Positions 25,335 to 34,199 of a DNA stretch of 64,000 bases are shown in pieces (the first letter of the stretch is position 1; each line of letters begins with the position of its first letter). Made by a program: the position numbers and the translations under genes. This stretch comes from Paenibacillus physcomitrellae (GTDB lineage: Bacteria > Bacillota > Bacilli > Paenibacillales > Paenibacillaceae). The stretch covers positions 4,244,094 through 4,308,093 of the forward strand of contig NZ_CP022584.1 of assembly GCF_002240225.1 (NCBI RefSeq), in the 5' to 3' direction. The notes beneath the pieces were generated by a model. It was not told the DNA's origin, made no database searches, and worked only from the letters and a program-made list of their open reading frames with translations.

Positions 25335-25484
25335 ATGTTCACCCTACCAAACCTCTGCCGGGATTTCAAGAGCTTTATGTCTTTTAGCGTAAGGAAAAGG
25401 ATTGTTGTCAGCAAAGGTGACGCATGTCCACCTGCACCGGGACAAGTACAGGCGATAAACGAAATTTCTCATCGTAAAACAAAT

Positions 25485-25511
25485 GATTTTTGATCCTTCT
25501 GAAGGATTTTG
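25485..25511. promoter_or_regulatory. dyad upstream of glnQ
   Basis: ATCCTTC-T-GAAGGAT is a perfect small dyad flanked by TTTTTG and TTTTGT, about 100 nt before glnQ. It could be part of the GlnL-controlled region; the known B. subtilis GlnL site uses TTTTGT direct repeats, and only one good copy is seen here. Confidence 0.3.
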
Positions 25512-25606
25512 TGTAGGAGCTTGTAGTTTTCTATAGTCGTTCCAGTAAGGTTAATTTCAAATGTTACGAATATTCACATACAGCCGAGAAGAAAGGGGGA
25601 CTGCCG

Positions 25607-26335
25607 GTGATCCGTTTTCAACAAGTAGATAAACACTATGGACATTTTCAGGTGTTAAAAGGGATTGATCTGGAGGTTCAGGAAGGCGAAGTTGTGGTGG
25701 TCGTCGGGCCGTCCGGTTCGGGCAAAAGCACGATGCTCCGCTGCATTAACCGGCTGGAGACGATCACAAGCGGGGAACTGACGGTCGAGGGTATTCCGGT
25801 CAATGACCGCAAGACCGACATTAACAAGCTGCGGCGGGACATCGGGATGGTCTTTCAGCATTTCAACCTGTATCCGCACAAAAAAGTCATCGACAACATC
25901 ACTTTAGCTCCGGTCAAGGTGCTTGGCGTATCCAAAGCGGAGGCTGAGCAGACGGCTATGTTTTATCTTGAGAAGGTTGGAATTGCGGACAAAGCGCACG
26001 CTTATCCTTCGCAATTGTCAGGAGGCCAGCAGCAGCGGGTGGCGATCGCACGCGGGCTGGCGATGAGGCCCAAGATCATGTTGTTTGACGAGCCCACTTC
26101 GGCACTTGATCCGGAGATGGTCGGCGAGGTGCTTGACGTGATGCGTACGCTGGCCAAAGAAGGCATGACGATGGTTGTCGTTACTCACGAAATGGGTTTC
26201 GCCCGCGAGGTAGCGGACCGGGTCATCTTTATGGATCAGGGGCAAATCCTCGAAGAGGCGGCGCCTGAGGTGTTTTTTGGGAATCCGCGTGAAGAACGGA
26301 CGCGAACATTCCTCAGCCGGTTGCTCAGTCATTAA
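25607..26335 (+). CDS. glnQ: glutamine/polar amino acid ABC transporter ATPase
   Basis: The 242-residue ATPase has Walker [10 protein letters not shown] (34-42), signature LSGGQQQR (about 136) and Walker [12 protein letters not shown], and matches GlnQ-type proteins along its length. The GTG start is 6 nt from AAAGGGGGA. It is the first gene of glnQ-glnH-permease-permease, followed by a glnK/glnL sensor pair, the same gene set as the B. subtilis glnQHMP and glnKL loci. It powers glutamine or glutamate import. Confidence 0.93.
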   Translation: MIRFQQVDKHYGHFQVLKGIDLEVQEGEVVVVVGPSGSGKSTMLRCINRLETITSGELTVEGIPVNDRKTDINKLRRDIGMVFQHFNLYPHKKVIDNITLAPVKVLGVSKAEAEQTAMFYLEKVGIADKAHAYPSQLSGGQQQRVAIARGLAMRPKIMLFDEPTSALDPEMVGEVLDVMRTLAKEGMTMVVVTHEMGFAREVADRVIFMDQGQILEEAAPEVFFGNPREERTRTFLSRLLSH

Positions 26336-26366
26336 ATCTCTAATTAGAACGAGGAGGAGAAAAAGA

Positions 26367-27200
26367 ATGAAGAACAGGTTGAAGAAAAGATGGCTGCCGC
26401 TTGGAATTGCGGCGGTATGTGCGATGCTCCTGCTGGCCGCTTGCGGCAATAAGGAGTCCGGCGGCAATGCAGGTTCAGCGGCATCAGGTGCTCTGGATAA
26501 AATCAAGGAACGCGGAAAGCTGATCGTCGGCGTCAAATACGACACCAAGCTGTTTGGCCTGAAGGACCCGGCTAGCGGCAATGTAGAGGGGTTTGACGTT
26601 GACATTTCCAAGGCGATTGCCAAACACATTCTCGGTGACGAAAATGCGATTGAGCTGAAGGAGGTCACCTCCAAGACGCGGATTCCAATGCTGAACAATG
26701 GCGAAATCGATATGATTGTGGCCACGATGACGATTACGGAGGAACGCAAGAAGGAAGCGGATTTCTCGGACGTGTATTTCCAGGCCGGTCAATCGCTGCT
26801 GGTGAAGAAAGGCAGCCCGATTCACGGGATCGAGGACGTAACTTCCAGCACGACCGTGCTGGGAACCAAAGGTTCAACTTCTGTCAAGAACATCCGCGAC
26901 AAAGTATCCGGCGTCAAAGTGCTGGAGTTCGACAACTATCAGGATGCGTTTAACGCATTGAAATCCGGCCAAGGCGATGCCTTGACGACGGATGATGCCA
27001 TTCTTTACGGCATGGCCGCCCAGGATTCGAATTACGAGGTCGTGGGCAAGCCGTTCACCGATGAACCTTACGGCATCGCGGTGCAGAAGGGGAACTCCGA
27101 TATCGTGCAGGCTGTCAACGATACACTCAAAGAGCTGCATGACAGCGGGGAATATGATGAAATTTACGAAAAATGGATTGGCAAAAAGCCTGCCGAATAA
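26367..27200 (+). CDS. glnH: glutamine-binding lipoprotein
   Basis: The 277-residue product has lipobox LLAAC (Cys26) and a family 3 binding fold: ERGKLIVGVKYDTKLFG, then GFDVDISKAIA near residue 75 and the GTKGSTSVKNI hinge. The ATG follows GAGGAGG; a longer in-frame extension upstream overlaps glnQ and was rejected. It lies 31 nt after glnQ and is followed by a stem-loop that may keep its mRNA more abundant than that of the permeases. Confidence 0.93.
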   Translation: MKNRLKKRWLPLGIAAVCAMLLLAACGNKESGGNAGSAASGALDKIKERGKLIVGVKYDTKLFGLKDPASGNVEGFDVDISKAIAKHILGDENAIELKEVTSKTRIPMLNNGEIDMIVATMTITEERKKEADFSDVYFQAGQSLLVKKGSPIHGIEDVTSSTTVLGTKGSTSVKNIRDKVSGVKVLEFDNYQDAFNALKSGQGDALTTDDAILYGMAAQDSNYEVVGKPFTDEPYGIAVQKGNSDIVQAVNDTLKELHDSGEYDEIYEKWIGKKPAE

Positions 27201-27219
27201 ACCGGCTCCTGCATAGAAA

Positions 27220-27258
27220 CGAAAGGATGGAATGGCAGTCCGCCTTGCCATCCTTTCG
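27220..27258 (+). other. intercistronic stem-loop after glnH
   Basis: CGAAAGGATGG/CCATCCTTTCG is a perfect 11-bp stem, 19 nt after the glnH stop, followed by TGTTAT and no strong T-run. It is more likely an RNA-stabilising or partial-termination element than a full terminator. Confidence 0.7.
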
Positions 27259-27311
27259 TGTTATCGGAGCGGAACGGATCTTGTTCCGCCATTCGGGAAG
27301 GAGATGAGTCA

Positions 27312-27962
27312 ATGGATTTTACGATATTAACCGATTATTTCGGCGATTACATGGAAGGCTTTCGCGGGACGCTGCTATCCAGCCTGCTGGCGCTTGTCGG
27401 CAGCTTTGCATTAGGAGCGTTGATTGCCGTATTCCGGATTGGCCCTTTACGGGCTTTGCGCTGGCTGGGGACGGGATATGTGGAATTTATCCGCAATATC
27501 CCGCTGCTGCTGGTGGTATACGTTTTTTATTATGGCCCTGCGGCCTTCGGCATCCCGCTGGACGGTTTCACGGCCGGGACGATCGGGCTTGCGGTTTACA
27601 CTTCCTCTTTTATCGCTGAAGCGATCCGTGCAGGCATCATGGCGATCCCCAAAGGCCAGACCGAGGCTGCGCGTTCATCGGGTTTGACCTACGGGCAGAC
27701 GATGGTTCACATTATTTTGCCTCAAGCGATCAGGCTGGTTATCCCGCCGCTTGGCAACCAGTTTATCAATCTGATCAAAAATTCGTCCGTACTGACGATC
27801 GTCGCCGGGCTGGACCTGATGTATTTTGCCGATATTGTCAATTCGGATACGTTCCGCACGTTTGACACTTATATCTTTGTTGCGCTGTTCTACCTGGTGC
27901 TGACTCTGCCGCTAAGTTATGGGGTCCGGGTTTGGGAGCGGCGGCTGCAGCGTAAATATTGA
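27312..27962 (+). CDS. glnM: amino acid ABC transporter permease (GlnM type)
   Basis: A 216-residue His/Glu/Gln-family permease with the marker VEFIRNIPLLLVVYVFYYG and the coupling motif GQTEAARSSGLTYGQTM. The ATG follows AAGGAG by 8 nt; the upstream in-frame extension overlaps the stem-loop and was rejected. It works with the next gene as the two-subunit channel of the glutamine importer. Confidence 0.92.
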   Translation: MDFTILTDYFGDYMEGFRGTLLSSLLALVGSFALGALIAVFRIGPLRALRWLGTGYVEFIRNIPLLLVVYVFYYGPAAFGIPLDGFTAGTIGLAVYTSSFIAEAIRAGIMAIPKGQTEAARSSGLTYGQTMVHIILPQAIRLVIPPLGNQFINLIKNSSVLTIVAGLDLMYFADIVNSDTFRTFDTYIFVALFYLVLTLPLSYGVRVWERRLQRKY

Positions 27963-28009
27963 ATGGAAGACGTTAGCTATGAAGGTTAAGCAGCTTAGAT
28001 GAAGGGAGG

Positions 28010-28669
28010 ATGATGAGATTGGATTTTGCAGGAGCTTACAGTGCGGATAATTTACGGTTTCTGTCAGATGGATTGTGGATGACGCTGATCGTCGCCGGAG
28101 CTTCGATTGTGCTCAGCTTTCTGATCGGCTGCGTGATAGGCGTCATCCGTTATGTGAAGCTTCCGGTATTATCGCCGGTACTGTTCGTCGTCGTAGAGCT
28201 GATCCGGAATTTGCCGCTGCTTCTGATTATTTTTTTTATCCGGTTTGCCTTGCCGGAGGTAGGCGTTAAGCTCGGTCTGGTTACGGCCGCCATTGCAGCA
28301 TTGACGATATTTGAAGCGGCCATGATTTCCGAAATTGTACGGGGAGGGTTAACCTCCATCGACAAAGGTCAAATCGAAGCGGCGCGTTCATCGGGGCTGA
28401 GCGCCTTTCAGGCATTATGGCATATCGTACTGCCTCAAGGGCTGCGGCGAATGGTGCCTCCCCTGGTCAGCCAATTTATTTCGCTGCTTAAGGATACATC
28501 GCTGGCAGTCGTGATTTCTCTGCCGGAACTCATGCACCATGCCGGTATTGTGATTGGACACGGTTACAGCTATACAATTCCGATTTTGCTGCTCGTAGCG
28601 TTGATTTATTTTACGGTCAATTTTGTGCTGTCGCTGGTTTCCAGAAGGCTGGAGGCCCGGCATGTATAG
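28010..28669 (+). CDS. glnP: amino acid ABC transporter permease (GlnP type)
   Basis: A 219-residue partner permease with VELIRNLPLLLIIFFIRF and GQIEAARSSGLSAFQAL. The start is uncertain within three codons: ATG 28010 abuts GGGAGG, ATG 28013 is next, and a TTG at 28019 has the ideal 9-nt spacing. It follows glnM by 47 nt. The last gene of the transporter block before the sensor kinase. Confidence 0.91.
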   Translation: MMRLDFAGAYSADNLRFLSDGLWMTLIVAGASIVLSFLIGCVIGVIRYVKLPVLSPVLFVVVELIRNLPLLLIIFFIRFALPEVGVKLGLVTAAIAALTIFEAAMISEIVRGGLTSIDKGQIEAARSSGLSAFQALWHIVLPQGLRRMVPPLVSQFISLLKDTSLAVVISLPELMHHAGIVIGHGYSYTIPILLLVALIYFTVNFVLSLVSRRLEARHV

Positions 28670-28809
28670 GCCGGTTCAAGAAGAAGCGAACAGGCTGGTT
28701 AACATATAACTGACATGTGATGAAATGGTAAGGATAGGCGCTGTCTCCGAAATATGGTACGATAAGGAGCAAAAATATCAACATTCTCTCACGGGAGTCA
28801 GGTGAGCTT

Positions 28810-30234
28810 ATGGGGACAGCTTTTTTCAGCATCAAAGATTTTGGAGGGTTGCGTGGAACACGCAAAAGGCACGAAAGGGTTCTCGATCAAAGCCCGGCAT
28901 TATGGGGGAGTTTTAAATCCGTTTATGTTCAAATTGCCGTTGTCGCGTTAGGTACGGCGCTTGCCGGAGAGCTGAAGATCAACCCTTTTGATGGAGATAT
29001 TTTCAGGATCGGCCTTGGCAGCAGCGCTTTTTTGCTGTTTCTGCTGCTGCTCAGACGTTTGCCTTATATCTTGACCGGAGCGGTGACCGGAGCGGTTGTG
29101 CTGATGTTTCGCATGGGGCTGGATCAGGCTTTGGGCCATGATCTGACACCGATTGCCAGTGCCACCCGCCACTGCTCGGCTGCCGTATATTATCTGGTGT
29201 TTGCGGTGGGAATGAGCGTTATCAAGCCGCGGCTTGACCGGTTTTATCCCTTAGTGCTGGGGGCGGTGACGGCGGTCGTCGATCTGATGTCCAATGAAGC
29301 GGAGCTGCTGACCCGGCTGCTCGTTACCGGCACAACAACGTTTGAACTAAATGAATGGACTTTCCTTATGGCGATTGCGATGCTCCGCACGTATTTTGTC
29401 ACCGGAATTTACAGCAGCATCGCCATCAGCCGGATGCGCATCGTGCAGGAGGAGCAGAACCGCAGGATCGAGCAGATGCTCAGTGTCAGTTCGGGACTGT
29501 ACGGCGAGGTTTTTTACCTCAAGAAATCGATAGGCACACTGGAAAATGTAACGCTCGGCAGCTATGAGCTGTACCGGCGTCTAGCGGACGAAGGGCTTCA
29601 GGAGCACAAGCAGAAGGTGCTTGGCCTTACGCAGCAAATTCATGAGGTGAAGAAGGATTCACAGCGTATTTTGGCCGGGTTGATCAAGCTGACGGACCGC
29701 GAGGTTCCGGGCGATATGCCACTTTCTAGCCTGCTCCAGTATACGGTCAGAAGCAATCAGCAGTATGCGGAGATGCTGGGAAAAAGTATTATTTTTACGC
29801 AAAAAATGTCCTGTGATTACGTCACCTCCAGCTACATCCCCCTGCTTACGCTGCTTGGCAATTTAACGGCAAACGCAGTTGAAGCGATCCGTACTAAAGG
29901 ACAAATTCATCTTGAGGTTCGTGAACAGGGGGAGCTGACGTTTCTGTTGGTCAGTGACAGCGGAGGCGGAATCCCGCCGGAAGATCGGGAGCTGCTGTTT
30001 GAACCGGGGTTTACGACCAAATTTGATGACGAAGGTATTGCGGCAACGGGAATTGGCCTTTCCCATGTCCGTGATATAGCGGAGCGGCTCGAAGGAGAAA
30101 TTACGATTGGTACGGCACCAGGACTTGGCGGAGCCTGGTTTCAGGTTCGGATTCCAACGGAGAAACTGCGAGCAAGCACGCCTTCTGATCCAAATAGCAT
30201 GCAAGAATCCTCGTTTGAAAGGCTGCTTGTTTAA
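28810..30234 (+). CDS. glnK: GlnK-like sensor histidine kinase
   Basis: The 474-residue product has five or six membrane helices in the first 210 residues, a coiled linker, a phospho-acceptor region with QIHEVKKDSQRI (near residue 278), and a HATPase domain with N box NLTANAVEAI, G1 DSGGGIPPED and G2 GIGLSHV. The HEVKKD type of acceptor site and a downstream YcbB-type regulator match GlnK of B. subtilis, which responds to glutamine. Its membrane sensor has almost no extracellular loops, so it may sense the transporter or a membrane-borne signal. Confidence 0.88.
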   Translation: MGTAFFSIKDFGGLRGTRKRHERVLDQSPALWGSFKSVYVQIAVVALGTALAGELKINPFDGDIFRIGLGSSAFLLFLLLLRRLPYILTGAVTGAVVLMFRMGLDQALGHDLTPIASATRHCSAAVYYLVFAVGMSVIKPRLDRFYPLVLGAVTAVVDLMSNEAELLTRLLVTGTTTFELNEWTFLMAIAMLRTYFVTGIYSSIAISRMRIVQEEQNRRIEQMLSVSSGLYGEVFYLKKSIGTLENVTLGSYELYRRLADEGLQEHKQKVLGLTQQIHEVKKDSQRILAGLIKLTDREVPGDMPLSSLLQYTVRSNQQYAEMLGKSIIFTQKMSCDYVTSSYIPLLTLLGNLTANAVEAIRTKGQIHLEVREQGELTFLLVSDSGGGIPPEDRELLFEPGFTTKFDDEGIAATGIGLSHVRDIAERLEGEITIGTAPGLGGAWFQVRIPTEKLRASTPSDPNSMQESSFERLLV

Positions 30235-30292
30235 CATAGGCTTCTTACAATAACCTCTTTCTATTCCATCCCCACTTTGAGGAGGTCTAAAG

Positions 30293-31204
30293 ATGTCCCT
30301 TTCTTTCTGTATCGTTGATGATGATGCCAGTGCCCGAAGAATGCTGCAATATATTATTGAGGAAAGCAGTCTGGGAGAGGTTACAGGATCGGCCGGCGGC
30401 GGGCTGGAAGGCGTCCGTCAGATTTTGAGCGAAGCTCCGGATATTGTGCTGATGGACCTGCTGATGCCCGACCAGGATGGAATCGAAGTGATTGAATCCC
30501 TGCGGGCCCAAGGCTGCAGTTCCCGGTTTGTAATGATTTCCCAGATTGAAAATCAGGATATGGTCGGACGTGCTTATCGCAGCGGGATTGAATTTTTTAT
30601 CCGCAAGCCGATCAACCGGATTGAGGTTGAAACGGTGCTGCGAAAGGTCAATGAGCGTTACGCGATGAGTCATTATCTCGATGAGATTAAATCCAGCCTG
30701 CGAAAGCTGGAAGGCTTGCGCAGCGCCCCATTTGTGCCGACCGGCAGACGGACTGTCCGTGAGACGATACAGCCGATCCTGATGAACATGGGTTTGATCG
30801 GCGAAAGCGGCAGCCGAGATATCATTACGATTATGGAGCTTCTGCTTGAGCATGAAGGCGGCAGCGTTGATCATCTGCCGCCGCTTAAAGAGCTTTACCG
30901 GCAGGCGGCCGCCACCTACAATAAGAAACCGGAGGATATCGCCAAGGAGGTGAAAGCGATCGAGCAGCGGCTGCGCCGCGCTTTGACGGCTGCCTTATCC
31001 AATCTCGCATCGCTTGGCTTGACCGATTACGGCAACCCGCGTTTCGAATATTACGCTCCGCTTTATTTTGATTTCGAAGACGTCAGGCTCAAAATGAAGC
31101 AAATCGAGGAAGGACGGGAAACGCCAGCCGGCAAAGGGAAAGTAAACATCAAAAAGTTTCTGCAGGTTTTGTATATCGAAATCAAGGAGCAGCTGGGCGT
31201 TTAG
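30293..31204 (+). CDS. glnL: GlnL-like response regulator with YcbB domain
   Basis: The 303-residue regulator has a receiver domain (acid pocket in CIVDDDASAR, phospho-acceptor in IVLMDLLMPDQDG, conserved Lys in FIRKPI) and a C-terminal YcbB-type output domain from about residue 125. This output is the GlnL type, not OmpR or NarL. AGGAGG precedes the ATG and the gene follows glnK by 58 nt. It most likely activates the upstream glutamine transporter operon. Confidence 0.9.
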   Translation: MSLSFCIVDDDASARRMLQYIIEESSLGEVTGSAGGGLEGVRQILSEAPDIVLMDLLMPDQDGIEVIESLRAQGCSSRFVMISQIENQDMVGRAYRSGIEFFIRKPINRIEVETVLRKVNERYAMSHYLDEIKSSLRKLEGLRSAPFVPTGRRTVRETIQPILMNMGLIGESGSRDIITIMELLLEHEGGSVDHLPPLKELYRQAAATYNKKPEDIAKEVKAIEQRLRRALTAALSNLASLGLTDYGNPRFEYYAPLYFDFEDVRLKMKQIEEGRETPAGKGKVNIKKFLQVLYIEIKEQLGV

Positions 31205-31221
31205 CCCGGGCTCTTTTTTTT
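31187..31221 (+). terminator. rho-independent terminator of glnL
   Basis: GAGC...GGGC-GTTTA-GCCC...GCTC pairs across the glnL stop codon and is followed by eight T. Confidence 0.8.
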
Positions 31222-31238
31222 GTGCGGAGGTCTCCATC

Positions 31239-31403
31239 ATGATTGATGACACCTTGTTCCAATCCAGAAGGCTTTCGGAGGCCCTATTCCGTACACGGTC
31301 GCAGTGTCCTATAAATGGAGTCCGGCTGCCATTGCCGAATCAAAACCCGGTTTTAAGTCTTCTTCGTAAGAGGATTCCCGAAAATTGCATGCCTGTTAAG
31401 TGA
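31239..31403 (+). CDS. possible small ORF (54 aa), function unknown
   Basis: An ATG lies 8 nt after a GGAGG SD (31226-31230), just beyond the glnL terminator, and opens a 54-codon frame to TGA. The product is basic (several Arg/Lys) with two Cys and no membrane helix or known motif. The good SD supports translation, but codon use and conservation could not be tested, and it may be a chance frame. The remaining sequence to 31533 shows no feature. Confidence 0.3.
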   Translation: MIDDTLFQSRRLSEALFRTRSQCPINGVRLPLPNQNPVLSLLRKRIPENCMPVK

Positions 31404-31533
31404 TTAGAAATTAGGTTTAGACTAGAATTGGATAAAAAGCGCAGGAGTGCAGTGGGCAGACTGAAATTCCATTGTAGTTTTGAGGAGAGAGCCATTGAAG
31501 GAATGACTCATTCGCTGGGCGTTTCATAACATG

Positions 31534-31580
31534 AGGAAGGAGTATCCTGGGTCAATGGACCCTATGGGATACTCCCTCCG
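31534..31580 (-). terminator. long hairpin after the SDR gene
   Basis: GGAGTATCC-tg-GGTC...GACC-cta-GGGATACTCC gives a long stem 7 nt after the minus-strand SDR stop. No T-run follows on the minus strand, so it may act as a 3'-end barrier. Confidence 0.65.
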
Positions 31581-31586
31581 TTAGAA

Positions 31587-32381
31587 CTATGCTCTTGATC
31601 CGCCGTCCACCGGCAGAACGACGCCTGTCACGTAAGAAGCGCGATCGCTCAATAACCAGGCTGCCGCTTGTGCGATCTCATGGGGATCGGCAGGACGTCT
31701 AAGAGGCGTCGCAGAGTTGCTTTTTTCGATGATATCTGGAACTTGTGCAACTAACCCCTCGATCATCTCGGTCATGGTGGTGCCAGGTGCAATAGCGTTT
31801 ACGCGGATACCCGAAGGCCCGTATTCAATAGCAGCCGTCTCGGTCAGACTATTAACAGCCCGTTTGGCGGCTCCGTAGACAGACAAGCCCGGATTACCTT
31901 TGAAGCTGCCGACGCTGCTGTTATTGACAATGGCACCGGTACCTGCAGTATCGATCATTGCCTTGATTTCCGCTTTCATTGCCACCCAGATTCCTTTGTA
32001 ATTTACAGCTTGAAGAAGATCGAAATCCTCTTCTGTGACCTCTGTTAAGGGCGAAAGGGGAGCCCCAATTCCAGCATTATTGAATGCTATATCCAGGCGG
32101 CCGTGACGCTCAACGATCGTTTGAACCGCCTGTTCAATGCTGGCGGGATCGGCTAGATCGGCAACGATGTAATCGGCTTTGCCGCCTAATGCGGTAATTT
32201 CCTCTGCTACAGAGCGCAGAGCAGCTTCTGTTCTTGCGACGAGCGTTACCGCCGCGCCTTCTTCGGCGAAGAGTTTGGCTGCCGCCGCTCCGATGCCGCG
32301 GCTGGCTCCAGTAACCAGGGCTACTTTATTGAGAAGCATTCCCTCAGAATTGTTATTTTTGGATTGTTTTATAGATTGCAT
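31587..32381 (-). CDS. SDR-family oxidoreductase
   Basis: A 264-residue classical short-chain dehydrogenase with GASRGIG cofactor loop (near residue 25), NNAGIG, catalytic Ser in NNSSVGS, and YGAAK (Tyr/Lys). AAAGGAG precedes the ATG. A divergent MmyB-type regulator lies 300 bp away; in other bacteria such regulators often control a neighbouring SDR gene. The substrate is unknown. Confidence 0.9.
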   Translation of the reverse strand: MQSIKQSKNNNSEGMLLNKVALVTGASRGIGAAAAKLFAEEGAAVTLVARTEAALRSVAEEITALGGKADYIVADLADPASIEQAVQTIVERHGRLDIAFNNAGIGAPLSPLTEVTEEDFDLLQAVNYKGIWVAMKAEIKAMIDTAGTGAIVNNSSVGSFKGNPGLSVYGAAKRAVNSLTETAAIEYGPSGIRVNAIAPGTTMTEMIEGLVAQVPDIIEKSNSATPLRRPADPHEIAQAAAWLLSDRASYVTGVVLPVDGGSRA

Positions 32382-32430
32382 GGCTTGTCTCCTTTAAAAT
32401 CGTTATTGGTTTGAAAAGCTTCGAGCTGGG

Positions 32431-32459
32431 TTGAAGCGATTTCTAGGTTTGAGTATAAT
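32431..32459 (+). promoter_or_regulatory. putative promoter of the MmyB-type gene
   Basis: TTGAAG (32431-32436), 17 nt and TATAAT (32454-32459). It would give a leader of about 215 nt that contains an 11-bp stem-loop. Confidence 0.5.
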
Positions 32460-32607
32460 TTTCTAATACACTTTTGACGAGAGGCCGCTTGATCATAGGT
32501 TTCCGAGTAATAGGTTCATCCATCGGTAAGATGTCGAGTCCTTGGAGGTTTACAGCCAGCCGGTCTTGACTCAATTTTGAAGGTGCGACGACTGGTAACA
32601 TTCGAGC

Positions 32608-32636
32608 AGATCCCAGTCTCTAGAGGACTGGGATCT
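32608..32636. other. perfect 11-bp inverted repeat in the leader
   Basis: AGATCCCAGTC/GACTGGGATCT with a 7-nt loop, 45 nt before the MmyB-type start. No gene ends here, so it is either an operator dyad or an RNA control hairpin. Confidence 0.6.
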
Positions 32637-32680
32637 GGCTTCTAAATAGCTTCAAAAATATTTTATGAGGAGGGTTTGAG

Positions 32681-33529
32681 ATGAACGATAGCGAACGCCG
32701 TTCGGTTCTCGGCGACTTTTTGCGTAAACGGAGGTCAAGCCTTTCTCCAAAGGATGTGGGATTGCCGGCTGGGCAGCGTCGGAGGACAGCCGGATTGCGC
32801 CGGGAAGAGGTCGCACAACTGGCGAATATCGGCACATCATGGTACATGTGGCTGGAGCAGGGACGTGATGTACGTCCGTCAGTACAAGTATTGGAAAGTT
32901 TAGCTACGGCTCTAAGGCTTAATGTCAATGAACGCCGCCATCTATTTTTTCTTGCAGGGGAATCACTTCCTCCTTACTTGTCTCCCGACCAAGAAAGTAT
33001 CGGGCCATCCTTTCAAAGGATGCTGGATGACCTTGCTCCGAATCCTGCTTATATTCTGGGAAGACGCTGGGATTTTGTGGCCTGGAATGATGCAGCAAAT
33101 GAGGTTTTCTCTATTTCCTCCGCGTCCCCGCCTCATGAATTCAATTTAATCTGGCGGTTTTTCACCGACCCGGTATGGAAGGGACGCTTCAAAGGTTTCG
33201 ACCAAAAGGCTGCGGGGATGATTGCGGAATTCCACACGGCATCAGCCCGCTACGTTGAAGATGCGTCTTTTGCCGAATTAATTGAAGATCTTAAACGATT
33301 AAGTCCCGAATTTGACCGGCTATGGATGCAGCATGAAACCCCCGGCTCTCTTGAAGGATTTAAAGAAGTGGAGCATCCCGACCTGGGGCACCTGGAGTTT
33401 GATCATATTACGCTACAGATCCCCAATGATCCTGATATAAGAGTGATGATTTATATGCCACTTGCAGCAACAAGATCAAAGCTGGAAAAATATTTGAAAA
33501 AGAAATCACCTGCAATAAACAAAGGATGA
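32681..33529 (+). CDS. XRE-HTH regulator with MmyB-like ligand domain
   Basis: The 282-residue product has an N-terminal helix-turn-helix (FLRKRRSSLSP, TAGLRREEVAQLANIGTSWY) and a C-terminal MmyB-type PAS-like domain from about residue 105, including the typical GRRWDFVAWNDAA and NLIWRFF segments. AGGAGGG precedes the ATG. It is divergent from the SDR gene and probably controls it. Relatives bind fatty acids or other small lipids in the ligand pocket, which is an inference here. Confidence 0.9.
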   Translation: MNDSERRSVLGDFLRKRRSSLSPKDVGLPAGQRRRTAGLRREEVAQLANIGTSWYMWLEQGRDVRPSVQVLESLATALRLNVNERRHLFFLAGESLPPYLSPDQESIGPSFQRMLDDLAPNPAYILGRRWDFVAWNDAANEVFSISSASPPHEFNLIWRFFTDPVWKGRFKGFDQKAAGMIAEFHTASARYVEDASFAELIEDLKRLSPEFDRLWMQHETPGSLEGFKEVEHPDLGHLEFDHITLQIPNDPDIRVMIYMPLAATRSKLEKYLKKKSPAINKG

Positions 33530-33598
33530 CAGTATTTTATCCTTAGCGTGAGGTCTCTGATGTGAGAGTTTTATAAGGCCGGAAAATTTACATATATA

Positions 33599-33633
33599 TG
33601 TGTCTAGTATCTGTGTCTAGTATCTGTGTCTAG
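33599..33633. repeat. 13-bp tandem repeat, 2.7 copies
   Basis: TGTGTCTAGTATC occurs at 33599-33611 and 33612-33624, then a partial copy to 33633, in an AT-rich gap after the regulator gene. Confidence 0.9.
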
Positions 33634-33702
33634 CGCAACATGTTTGAGCATTATTGCCATTACGAATAGAAAGGTGTTTTTCTTTGTCAAGTAATGCCAT
33701 AG

Positions 33703-33783
33703 TGCTTGCCCGGTGGCTTAATGGAACCGGGGGAAACTTTGGGAGAAGCCGTTAAAAGGGGACTTTTTAAAGAAACAGGATAA
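33703..33783 (+). pseudogene. decayed Nudix hydrolase fragment
   Basis: The frame reads C-L-PGGLMEPGETL-GEAV-KRGLFKETG and then stops at TAA. This is a Nudix box (Gx5Ex7REUXEEXGU) in which RE has become RG and the first Glu of EE has become Lys. The codon just before Cys is TAG, where relatives have Trp (WCLPGG). No start, no C-terminal half and no intact frame remain, so it is a broken gene remnant. Confidence 0.75.
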
Positions 33784-33964
33784 ATCTCCAAAATGAGTAG
33801 CCTATGTTTAAGTTCTCCTGTAAAAATGGTTTAGTTGTGTTGACTTCCATTTTACACGAACCCGACATGGGCTTTTTTGCTTTTCTAGGTGTCGAACTTT
33901 CTAATTACAAACCATCAATGTGTTAATTAATATTACATTGGATATTGTGAAATGGATAAAATTA

Positions 33965-34018
33965 CGCTTACTTTTTATAAACCTGACACATTGATGTTAG
34001 ATATATAAAAAGTAAGCG
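33965..34018. repeat. perfect 15-bp inverted repeat
   Basis: CGCTTACTTTTTATA (33965-33979) pairs with 34004-34018 around a 24-nt loop. Part of the loop (33986-33996) is also the reverse complement of 33913-33923. AT-rich, so it may be an operator or a cruciform rather than a transcript terminator. Confidence 0.75.
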
Positions 34019-34091
34019 CTTTAATGTTGATTTTTTTGTGGATTTACTATTGAAATCTGGTTTTTCGTGTACTAAAATGAGACTAGAAATT

Positions 34092-34132
34092 GCGTAAACG
34101 TTTTGACAAATGTAATCATCAATTTTTATTAG
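34092..34132 (+). promoter_or_regulatory. promoter and operator of the LacI gene
   Basis: TTGACA (34103-34108) and TATTAG (34127-34132) are 18 nt apart. The LacI-type dyad GTAAACGTTTTG overlaps the -35, and a related GTAAAAACGTTATTAC lies 30 nt before the start of the gene, suggesting autorepression. Confidence 0.5.
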
Positions 34133-34199
34133 ATCCATATTCATGAGGATTTAATGATGTAAAAACGTTATTACAAATTGATGGGAATGGGAGGCAGCA

